Source of the DNA: Amoeboaphelidium protococcarum
Lineage: Eukaryota > Aphelidiomycota > Aphelidea
Assembly (NCBI GenBank): GCA_023515745.1
Contig: JALECJ010000005.1
Location: 806,001 to 870,000, forward strand
Reading direction: 5' to 3'
DNA length: 64,000 nucleotides
A program made the translations under genes and the position numbers. Positions 47,684 to 57,608 of the stretch are shown here, in pieces; positions within the stretch are counted from its first letter, which is position 1, and the number at the start of each line of letters is the position of its first letter. Below the pieces are notes generated by a model that was not told where the DNA came from, did no database searches, and saw nothing but the letters and a program-made list of their open reading frames with translations.

Positions 47684-47941
47684 TACTATATCTTTTTCTC
47701 AATAATATTACAGCCACTTAAAGAGCGATGAAGAAAGGCTAATTTGCGTGTAAAAATATATTTCAGAACGTTGCGCTGAGAGGTTTTCTCTTTTTCTTAA
47801 ACGTTCCGGTCACTTTTAGCTTTTAGTCGCGTCTCGAGTTCTTTTCTCTTTCCAAAGATCATTAGTAGTGCTACAGTCAAAATATTTACATAAGATTTAG
47901 ATTCAAAAATCGCGACATTATCTTGTAATCTTAATAGAATT

Positions 47942-49816
47942 ATGCCGCTGTAATTGGATGTTACCGCTGAGAAAGGGGAGAAATTGAGGTAGTCGCTGCT
48001 CTAAATATTACCGCGCTATAGTGACGCGGATAGTAATGTTCTATCAGAGTACATTGTGGCTATTAGTAAGAATTAATTCTCCGATGTTGAGCAATTGCGC
48101 CAGTAGTTCAGCAGGGACCTGGCTCCATTTATTACTAGAGTGTCGACTGATGTTTTCCTAGATTTGCTATTGGATTTATACGTCTAGACTGGAATTGTTG
48201 ATTCTAACGAGTTTAACTCGTTAAGTAATGCTTCTCCGAGAGACCGTCATCCTCCGCGATATTAAAGTAACTAGTAATATCCACAATAGTAGACAGAACG
48301 CGATTAGTAGTATATTGACCATAATCAGTAGTAGTAGCAGTAGCATGATAGATTTTAGCGTGGACATTACGATCTGAGAGCATAGCGTGGTTCATATGAT
48401 AGAGATTCTAGCAGATATGGTCTATCTAACAGTAGAGGTCGCGGTCAGCAATATTAATCGCGTCAGAGATTCTCACCCTATTCATCCGGGCGTGGTGGTG
48501 GTAGTTAACAAGATGGATATGGTGATAGACGCCGCGATAATAACAATTATGGTGCCGGAAGATTTGACATAGCTGAGCGTCGTAGTGTCTCCAAGTTTAC
48601 CAACAAAATTTCAGTGGTGAATGTACCTGCTGAGATACTCACTCCCTCGGAGACTAATAATAATCCTGAGCAGGTTATACGCGATTATTTCTCAAAGTAT
48701 GGACCTATAAAGAATGTTAACATTTATCCTATGGAGGGAAAGTGTATAGTCGAATTTGACTCTGGCGACGACGAGTAGCGTGGTGTTGAGATGGCCCAGA
48801 AGGCTTTTGAGGATCCTGCCGCTGTCCTTAATAATCGATTCATTAAAGTTTATAATGTTAGAGAATACGTCAATCGTGATAGACATGGTGACGATTCAGG
48901 TGAGAATGGCGATAACAGCGCGGAATAAGAAGTAGAAATGGTTAAAATGACTGCAGAAGAACTTTAATAGAAGAAGGAGTAGAATTTGCAGCTCTAGTAG
49001 GCTTTAGGCTAGTAAATGTAGGAATTGGCCAAGAAGTAGGACGAGTAGAGACGCCTTTTGATGGCTAATATTGGACATTTGAATGAAGAGGAGAAGAACA
49101 AGATTTTACAGCAGTTATAGGCCGTATCTTCGGTCATCAAGTTGCCCACTGCAAAGATTGTTAAAGCTGAAGAGTAACCTCAAGTTGATGTTGAAACTCG
49201 TACCATGTAAAATGATCTACAGGCTGCGCAGTAGAATGCTCAGTTGAATGGCTCTGAAGTTCAAATGCCTCAAGTCTAGCCTTAAGGTGTCCAGCCGTGG
49301 AGCGGTGCAGCTCCTACTCGTGGCAACTACGCTGGTAGGCGGGCCCGTGGTCGTGGAGGTAGAGGTGCATCATCAGGAAGAGGTGGTGGAGCGGCAGGTG
49401 CCGCGTTTAGTCTGGATAATAGGCCGCGAACTCTGGTTGTTAGTCCATATAATGCTGTTCTTAAGTAGCCTGCGTATATGAAAGCTGGATCTGGAATGCC
49501 TGGACCATCGATTCTACTGAAGCATCTTCATAAATTTGGTTATGTCGAGGCAAGCGACGTTGTGGGAGATGGTGCTGGTTAAGAAGTGCTACGAGTCAGA
49601 TTTAGCAAGCAATGGGAGGCAGAGAAGTGTATGAAAGAAGGATCCACCGTGTCTGTGTCAGAATACACTAAGAATGAACAGGATTCAGACATGCAATTGT
49701 CTTTTGAATTGGTATCTAATGACACAATCAAGTCACCTCAAAGTGCTGCCAAATACGATTCATCTATCAATTAGATGTTTGTCGACATGGATGTTGAAAT
49801 GGAAGATTCGAGCTGA
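47942..49816 (+). CDS. RBM26/RBM27 (fungal RMN1)-type RNA-binding protein
   Basis: 624 aa, one exon, TGA at 49814. The N-terminal PWI-like domain is about 1-95 (LSEYIVAISKN, FLDLLLDLYVQTG). Next is an Arg/Gln/Tyr/Gly-rich segment whose poly-Q tract is mostly TAG codons (about 48265-48360). An RRM is at about 225-310 (ISVVNVPAE, VIRDYFSKYGPIKNVNI), then a Gln-rich coiled coil (NLQLQQALGQQMQELAK), RGG repeats (RGRGGRGASSGRGGG), and a second RRM-like part (RTLVVSPYN, ILLKHLHKFGYVEASDV). RMN1/RBM26-27 act with the PAXT/MTREC machinery in nuclear RNA surveillance. Confidence 0.85.
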
Positions 49817-49964
49817 TTTGGTAAAGAACTTGAGTCAAACCACCAAGTAATAACATATCATGAAATTTGAATATAAAGATTACGTGAAACTTGAATAATA
49901 TAGTACATCATAATTTTTATCTATATCAAAATCTTTTAAATATCATCATCATTTGGCGTCGCGA

Positions 49965-50810
49965 TCAAAAAGGAACATATGTGAAGAAGCTCACAATGGG
50001 CATGACCATAATAGCAAGACAAATCATTATACCAATGAAAACTTCGACGTAGCGGCCCTTCTTACCGAAGCAGAAGCAGCAACATCCAGCAAAATTCACA
50101 GTGACGGACGCAATTTTGGGAATTTTGCGAATTATGGACGCGACAGAAGCACAATAGTTCAGCAATGACAACTGGTCGACGAAGCTGCTATTAGGACTGC
50201 ACATCAAGATGAACGCTGCCAGGAAGAAGAGTTGAGCATATGAAAAGTAGCCAGTTAACGCCTGGTAATTAAGATCCAACTTCTACAAACGATCACTATC
50301 ACCTTCCGACATCCAACCTTTGCCAGCGTACAGCTATCTCAGTTACACAAACCACGGATTAGCCATGTACAATTTGCAAGTAGAATTGCCTTCACCATCG
50401 GTACATTAATACACACCGCGTCCAGCAATATAAAACGAGGCATAAGCGGTGTACAAGATGGTCAACACCGAGGAGACGAGGAAGAAGGCACCTGCAAACC
50501 ACATATTCAAGCGGAAATTGTCCTTGATACGATCAGGCGACATGGGCAGGCATATAGAGGAATCAACAACGTACAGATTAGGATTGCCAGTGGTATTGAA
50601 ATAAACTGTAGACTGACTGGTCTTGTTATAGTAATTGAACCGAGCATTACTTGGACTTATAGGATACAATCTTGTCTGAATGAAGCTGAACGTTGTACCT
50701 AACGACAGAATGTCCAAGGCAAAGAATACAAAGCCAGCAATGAACATTAGTTTAGACATCATCTAGTCACGTCCACTATCACTACCACCATTACTAAATT
50801 TTCCGACCAT
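49965..50810 (-). CDS. four-helix membrane protein, unidentified
   Basis: 281 aa, minus strand, ATG 50810, TGA 49965. Four hydrophobic helices: LMFIAGFVFFALDILSL (about 20-40), WFAGAFFLVSSVLTILYTAY (about 103-125), YAQLFFLAAFILMC (about 195-210) and VFIGIMICLAIMVMPIVSFF (about 255-275). The loop between helices 1 and 2 has several N-x-S/T sites (NKT, NTT) and Cys; a second loop has CTDGEGNSTC. A CCCFCFGKK patch precedes helix 4, a likely palmitoylation site. The topology recalls tetraspanin/SUR7-like proteins, but no family signature (CCG or W..LGLWC) is clear. Confidence 0.75.
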
Positions 50811-51457
50811 AATTAGTAGCGCTTTAGTTTTCAGTTTCAACTTGTTTATATGAGTGGTGATGGATATCAATTTTCTGCGTAGTATACAAGTATGGGTTAT
50901 AAATAAAGATCTAAATCTGGACTTCCCCTTTTACCCCGTTGCCAAGCAGCTTTGAACACTAAGTAATAGACTTGGGGTCAGACAAACGGCTGCATTTGCT
51001 GAGCAAAGGTAAACTGAACAGTTATTTGTCTCATTCATACGTATAGCAGCAAATGAGCAACGCATATTGAATCCAATGCTTACAGTAGTTCGGCATGATA
51101 CTAATTACACGAAATCTTTATTGAATAGAACTTGAAGCAGAAGCGTCTATCGAATAAACAGTGTCACCAACACTCTTTGTTACCTTCAAATTGTAATGAA
51201 TCTTTCATCACAGCTTAATCTCGCATGATACGCTCTGTAGCTCGTACTATTATTAACCGTTTCCCTCTTTCTCCTTTACACACACTCTCTTTCTCTTTCA
51301 ACGCTCTGTTGTTATAGTTTTGGTTTCTGTGTATTTTGGAGGGCAGTCTTAATAGAATTATTTAGAATATTAGATTGTTATTTCTGGTGGTTGATTTCTT
51401 ACTTTAAGTTTTGTGAAAAATCTCTGCTGTTAGATTCAAGTATCCGATTCTCTAGTC
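50811..51457. other. 647-bp divergent intergenic region (tetraspan gene / PAN3)
   Basis: No coding frame is recognised. It has CT-rich stretches (ctctttctctttcaacgctctg) about 150 bp before the PAN3 start, like several promoters here. Confidence 0.5.
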
Positions 51458-53443
51458 ATGGGCGAAGGAGAGGAGGAGGATTAGTAGTCTTCTAGTAAGA
51501 ACTAATAGTAGTAGAAGTTCGATAAGTAGTGCAGAAATATTGCTCTCTATGGCTATTGCAAGTATGAGAAGTAGGGATGTCTATATAAACATAGTCCAAC
51601 TGTAATAGCGACTTCCGGCTAGGGAGAGGTGTCTTAACAATAGATTTAATTTGAGCCGTAGTCGTCAAAGTAAAGTGTTGCAGCTGACAATAATGTCGGC
51701 AGTTTAGATTAAAACAAATTAATATTTAGCCAAGTGAGTCAGGTATCGTAAAAGATGGCTAAAGTTAACATTTAATAGGAATATCCAGAATAGATTGAGT
51801 ATGGATAGAATGCCGAATTTTTCTAGTTGCCTGTAGTTGGTAGTGATGGGTATGTACAACCGGTGCATATTGATTAACTCACTTATAGACATTCCTTAGT
51901 GGATCCGCTTGATCATAACATATACTTTGATGCGTCATATCTCTAAAATAGTAGTAGTAGTAACAGTAGACAGCACCATGTAGAAAGTCAACTTAGACAT
52001 CGGATATTATCAGAAATGTAGAGTCAGTATAACGTTTATTACAATTCATCTAAATAGTCTATATCAGTGGGAGATTACCACTCTGTGGTTTAAGTGGATG
52101 ATCATGATGATCTGCAGCACGTTTTGTCTGATTATTAGTTGATAAGATATCATGGTATTAGTGCTGTGGATAGTTCTTTCGTGACAATGATTAGAGTGTG
52201 TGGATATAAACCGCTTGATGAAAAGGTTCTTCTATCTCTCGGTAAGTATATTAACGGCAGCCTGGTTGATCTTCCGGGAGTGGTAAAGTTAAAGGAGGCA
52301 TTCTCCACCAGATACTTTGGAGACGATTCGCTCATGTTCATATATGACAGTTTTAGTTCATCAACACCTCTGTATCATGCGTTTCCTTTGTATGTTACTG
52401 ATTAGAATATAGATCGAAGGGTGATCATCGATGAAGTATGGAGTGTCTTGGTGTAATTGCTGAGCCTGTTACATCAGATATTCTAAAGTGGTCTGTTTGT
52501 GGGAATCTTGAATCCTTTTACTATAATGAGAAGTTATTCTGGATAGATCAGATTGGCATATCTTGGCATTTCACATGTATTGTACTCTCAAAGTTAGAGT
52601 TATACCACTGGATAGCTTATCCATAGCCAACTGAATGATTTAATGCAAGCTGTCACTTTAGTAGCCTCTCTAGCTTTGTAATGCGTTGCACCAGATATGA
52701 TAAATTAGCCATAGTAGATTATCCCGGCGTTTATTAATACATTTTGTAACGATGTCAATAGCAAGTCGGGTGTACCAGAGGAGCAGGATTTAAAGAATTT
52801 GATTTTGTTTATTCTAGATGCATGTCATACAGAGATGAATAATGTGTAATCAGGCTATGTTGTGGAAAAATAGATAGCCTCCAAAATTATTAGTCAATGC
52901 TTTCCAGTTATGGCGCCCAAACTTATTCAAGAGACATAGAGAGCATACGCAATGGCTGATTTTATTTAGTCTTCCATGAAGAGGGATATTGAGAATGGCA
53001 GATTGTTTAGATTGATGGTGAAATTGAATGCGATTTTGGAGCGTGACCATTTACTTGGTGATACCACATGGGCTCAGACTGGTGATCGGTACACTCTGTC
53101 TCTCCTGCGAGATTACATCTTCCACTAACAGGCGCCCGGTGTGAATGGTATGCATGTACCAGTTTTGAATATGGCACACGTTTTGAAATGTCTGAACAAG
53201 TTGGATTGCGGCAGTGAAGAGAACGTCTTGCTGGTGAGCCGCGATGAATCCAATTGTCTGATTCTTAGTTGGCGTGATTTGAAATAATGTGCAGAGAGGT
53301 GTTTTTAAGAATTGGCTACAGCTAGCGGTGAGTCCGATTCTTTGAACATTTCGTAGAATATGGGCAGTAGTAGTGCTGGTGTTGGCGGTGGATTGAGTGC
53401 TTATAAAAACGACAAAACTTTGAAAAAACAATAAAAATACTGA
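51458..53443 (+). CDS. PAN3: PAN3, regulatory subunit of the PAN2-PAN3 poly(A) nuclease
   Basis: 661 aa, one exon, TGA at 53441. A CCCH zinc finger lies at residues about 26-46 (CRNIALYGYCKYEKQGCLYKH), which binds poly(A). A PAM2-like disordered segment follows. The pseudokinase domain starts near 220, with VKLKEAFSTRYFGDDSLMFI matching the PAN3 EAFTT+.FGD.SL.FVYD signature. The C-terminal coil and knob end in GDRYTLSLLRDYIFHQ, LNMAHVLKCLNKLDCGSEE and LILSWRDLKQCAERCF, all strongly conserved in PAN3. Yeast PAN3 is 679 aa. It delivers PAN2 to mRNA tails for early deadenylation. Confidence 0.95.
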
Positions 53444-53621
53444 CTAAAAATGCTTCTTGTTTTATCCAGTCAAGCTTGAGATTATATTTGCCAGACTTGT
53501 CTAAAGATTCAGTATGCGCAGACAATGTGACATGAATAACTTGTGTCTTTCATTTGAATGTTTATATAGAACTAGTATCTAGATGTGCTCTTAATCAACT
53601 GTTTCATACACTTAACTGAAA

Positions 53622-53673
53622 GTGGGACAAATGTCCCACATCGCGTTTGGCCAACTGGGACAAATGTCCCACA
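53622..53673. repeat. two copies of a near-perfect palindrome, 33 bp apart
   Basis: Copy 1 is gtgggacaaatgtcccac at 53622-53639 (8-bp arms, aa spacer). Copy 2 is tgggacaaatgtccca at 53656-53671 (7-bp arms). Both are followed by ca, giving an identical 18-base unit. They lie just past the PAN3 3' end and about 260 bp from the convergent gene. Candidates are a dimeric repressor operator or a transposon-end footprint. Confidence 0.9.
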
Positions 53674-53928
53674 TTTTTGAAAGAGACTTTTGAGTACTAA
53701 ATTTCACTCAGCCGCAGTAACAATTCTTTAAGCAGGCTATTGTATTATATGTGAGTTAACAAAATTGGTCAACAAGTGATTTTAATCTGTTGTACTATTT
53801 AGAAGTAAAAAATGGAAGATTGATCCTCTCTGCTCTGCTTCAATCTGATTCAAAAAGGAAATAGTCCAAGTGTTTTTTTCATAGATATATCTTAAAACAT
53901 CCTCATTATTACGTTAATCTTCAGTTAT

Positions 53929-55677
53929 TCAACAAGTGCTACCGTTCAGGTTCAAAGAATCATCTTCAACATTGCTAAGTAGAAGAGAAGAGTTGGTGTC
54001 ACCATCTGAAGATTCCAGCGTCGTTGGATGATCAGTATGCACAGCTTAATGCTCATTACAGAACGCCTGATTACACGACATACAATCAGCAATTTTCTCG
54101 CCATTACACTGATGGCATCTGGATAAATTCTCAGTGGAGATAGGCGCAGGAGCAACGACAGTAGGTAATGCTTCTTTCAAATGGTCCATTTGGAAACATG
54201 AGGTATGATTACGTTTTGCAACAGCTGTCACATTGCCAGCGTAGGAGACGCGGTTGAATTCTGCGTTCATGCACATGGTGAGCGCCCGTTAGTATAACGA
54301 ACTCTCCAAGAGTTCAGCTGTTACCAAATTACCAGGCTTAACGGCTACAGCACGATTAAACTACTCCTCGGTAGAGTTAGGTAATTCCGAAAGAGCATGA
54401 AGCACTGCGATTGCTAGAAATGCACGTTGCGGATCTTCGGCATAGCAGAAAGTAGACCACGTTGGTAGCTTGGCATATATATTTTAAGCGTTCTTTGAGT
54501 AACAGGACGCCATCCAATTGACTACGTAGCATTATCCAAACCAACCTTGACGGAATCTGGCCACCTCAGTGTAGCCCTCTTCAGACGCAATTAAGTTCTC
54601 CAATACGCGGCAGTCGGCTTCAAGCTGCGGCAAGTTCCACGCGCCAGTTGCCTTGTATAGCCTCGAGACCAGATCGGCTGCCACCTCCGGTGCATACATA
54701 GTCAGGAATACACAGCACAACAAGCCAATTTCTTGCGAGTAATGAGGTAGGCATAGTGCTCTCAATACAGATGCGACAACCCCTTGAACGAGTTACCAAC
54801 TTTCACTCGTCAAACCTCCCAGCAATCTATTTACGTCTTTCCACAATAACTCAGCCCAAGAACCGATGGATTGAGGTGATGTTATAGCTGACTTGAGCTC
54901 ACGTATTGGAAGCACGCGAGGAAGCTGACTCAGCACCATCTCCATCTCCCATATGGCATCTGGCATACTCTAGGCGTCCGGCAAGTATACCGCAATGTTG
55001 GCACTGACTGTCATCACTGATTAGTACAAATTCACCACTTGACCATGCTTTGGCTACAGTGCATTTCCACTACTGGATACCATCTACCCAGTATAGCTTA
55101 CATTCTCTTGCAGTTTTGGCCTTACATGATCACTTTGCCCATCATTGGAAGTTGGGAGCGCGTCATTAGATGGCAGCTTATCAGCACTTCCCAGTTATGC
55201 ATTCTGCGAATCTGACTTACCGTCTTCTTGACTACTTGCATGATGAGATTCTAATGATGCGTCGGACTTGGCTGGGAGAGTGGTGGTCTGAGGATCCTAA
55301 GAGGCTTTGACTTGGCGCTCCAGGCGTTTGAATGATTCCACAGCAAAGTCCTTGATAGGCGTGTCCAACTTCAACCTGCGAACGAATGGATACACAAACT
55401 CTATTCTAATGTCAGATGGTGATGCCCCCTTGTGCAACTTCATTGCTGCTTTGTACTGTTCACTTGCCTTCCATCTTTGCAGCTACTTTCGTGCTGCTTC
55501 ATCATTGGTCCAGTTAGAGTCTGCTGATGGAAGCTTCCTCCACAATTTTGGCAGATTGACCAATCCTTCTGCTGTTGTCTGCAACTCAATATGGTCTAGA
55601 TATTATGAAATCAGTCGTACATCTTCCTCTGATGCCTCTTCCAGAGCAAATTGATCAGAGGTGCTTTTGCCGGTCAT
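53929..55677 (-). CDS. unidentified 582-aa protein with C-terminal B-box-like zinc site
   Basis: Minus strand, ATG 55677, TGA 53929, no intron. The first 115 residues are a charged helical region with LVNLPKLWRKLPS and IRIEFVYPFVRRLKLDTP. The middle (about 115-215) is disordered (Ser/Asp/Gln). About 215-440 is a helical repeat-like domain (ALCLPHYSQEIGLLCCVFLT, APEVAADLVSRLYKATGAW). Near 505-535, CHQCNGEKIADCMSCNQAFC then EHQAVH gives Cys/His spacing of a B-box zinc site (CxxC..CxxC..C..H..H). I do not recognise the family. A role in protein-protein contacts is all the zinc site suggests. Confidence 0.75.
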
Positions 55678-55839
55678 GGTCAGTCAAATAGCGTTTTATA
55701 CTAAGAGAAGACTAGAATTGCCCAAGTTGTGAAACGAATTGTCCGCTGGTAGCTCGTGAGGTATGGTTGGTAATTGACGATTCAGCACTGGGGCTCTTTG
55801 TTCGACAGTTGCTGGATTTGATGCTCGCATGCAAATTGG

Positions 55840-55980
55840 AGTTTTTGTTGAGAAATTTGAGTGCTCTGAATATTTGAATGTCGACTATTACTTTGCATGG
55901 CATGGTATGAGTTAGATGCTGGTAAGAATATCGTGCTTGCTGATGCTTTTTTGAGTCGCCCTTTACACTGTGCGAGGAAG
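55840..55980 (+). pseudogene. Ty3/gypsy RNase H-end fragment
   Basis: The plus frame reads AWYELDAGKNIVLADAFLSR then PLH, resembling the end of Ty3/gypsy RNase H (Y.PGK.N.VADALSR.P). Upstream a related piece (FLLRNLSALNI) lies in another frame before a TGA. There is no element boundary. It is a short, decayed fragment between two genes. Confidence 0.5.
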
Positions 55981-56098
55981 GGACTACGGTTCTGTCCCAA
56001 CACTTTCTGTATTGAGTGTTCGGGTGCTAAATATGGTCCAACTAATATGAAACTTTGAGTATTTAAATAGATTTGAGTTGTTACTGATTCCTAACCTC

Positions 56099-56178
56099 AC
56101 GCGTCCAATGAAATGCTGAATTCAGTAAGTGTGAACGCGTTATTTTGAAACAACTGACAATAATGACGAAGGACGCGT
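56099..56178. promoter_or_regulatory. cluster of three MCB-like boxes (ACGCGT) upstream of the cyclin gene
   Basis: ACGCGT occurs at 56099-56104, 56135-56140 and 56173-56178, that is 136-216 bp before the cyclin ATG. ACGCGT is the binding core of fungal MBF (SWI6-MBP1/RES), which drives G1/S genes. The spacing (36 and 38 bp) is regular. Confidence 0.7.
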
Positions 56179-56314
56179 GTGTGCCTAATGCTGTTTCAGC
56201 AGATTGTCTTAAAAAATTGTTTTGATCGTCGCCATCAGTTGCTAATATCCATTGTCTTTAATTGTTACAACTCGGGAGTAAGTGTATATATTTAGTACTT
56301 TACAATAAATAGCA

Positions 56315-57259
56315 ATGTTTGGAATCTTTTGCTGCTTGGACTTTTTGGTGAAAGGTCGATTTAGAGATGGAGGAGAAAGGCCTTACTACAAATCTAATGA
56401 TTATGCAAAAGATCGTGACTTAAAGTCTGGATATCTTCTACGAGATTATTATGCCGCTGAAATGGTCACGAGCGAATACGAAAGTGCTATTACTTAACAC
56501 TTGTATATACTTGAAACGTAGCTTATGCAACAGGCGAATATGGGAAGAGATCAATATCGATTACAAAAGATTGCTCTAGTCTCACATATATCCGACAAGT
56601 TGAATCTCAGGCAAGAAACGTTTTATCTCTCCATGTCTATTATGGACCGTTTCAGTTCCTCTGAATATTCAAAAATATACCATCAAAGAGATTATCGGAT
56701 AATGGCTATAGCTGCTGTAAACATCGCTGTGAAAGTTGAAGAAGTGAATTTACCGAAATTATCTACTCTTGTTGATCTGTGCACTTAATATTCAATTAAA
56801 GTATTATCCATTGCATCTGCAGATATTCTGAATGCAGAGTAGATCATTTTAAAAGAACTTGTAATTATAATACGGTTGTGGATCTATCAATATTGACGCG
56901 TTTAACCACTAAAGGTGTAGGATTATCGAGTGACATTTCCGACAGCATATACGTTCCTGGGCGTGTATTCTCAAAAAATTGGCATCAATGAGAAATCTAG
57001 TCTTTACAAGATGGCGACGGTATGTATCAAGTTAGTAGATTATTTGTTAGTGTCTATTTATTCCCTAAATTTATTTGTAGACGTACCTGACTCAAGTTAT
57101 GTAAATGGAAGATGTATTTAAATCGTAGCTCCCAAGCAAAGTAGCTATCAGTGTGTTGATTTATGCTTCTATCACATTGAGAGAATCTATAGCAGTAAGT
57201 TGTTTCTGTATATGTATAATTCATTGTAATTAAAACAGTGTAGTGCTCAAGACTGTTGA
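56315..57259 (+). CDS. A/B-type cyclin
   Basis: Four exons: 56315-56860, 56921-57019, 57081-57194, 57239-57259, 259 aa. Two acceptors are TGTAG; the last is ACAG. The cyclin box begins ALVSHISDKLNLRQETFYLS, MSIMDRFSS, YRIMAIAAVNIAVKVEEVNL (the usual L...A..IA.K.EE) and ILKELDYRVTFPTAYTFLG, as in mitotic cyclins. The C-terminal cyclin fold (MATTYLTQVMQMEDVF) follows. The N-terminus lacks a long destruction-box region; MFGIFCCLDFL may not be the true start. It partners a CDK. The MCB cluster upstream implies cell-cycle transcription. Confidence 0.88.
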
Positions 57260-57608
57260 AACTGGCACGTTATCAGGTCGATTTGACAATAATGACGCGC
57301 TTATAAAATGCATTGATTTCGTCTTAAAAAGCCAAGGATGTCGATAAAGCACGGTTTAAATCCCGGAAATAAGTGCCTCAGTTACAAAATAATGTTAATA
57401 ATATTATGAGTCAATGATTATGATAATGATGGTTTCAATAAAAAAAAAGGCGTTATTATTCTCTATACTTTATTAGGCGGTCATTCAATGCTCCTCCCAA
57501 TCGATTGTTTCGAAACTAAAACAATTTTTTCTTTTCTCCAATGTGACCAACGTCTATTGAAACATCCCTCGTTCTAAGCATCATATTATAAGTGTCCATA
57601 GTGCAGAG

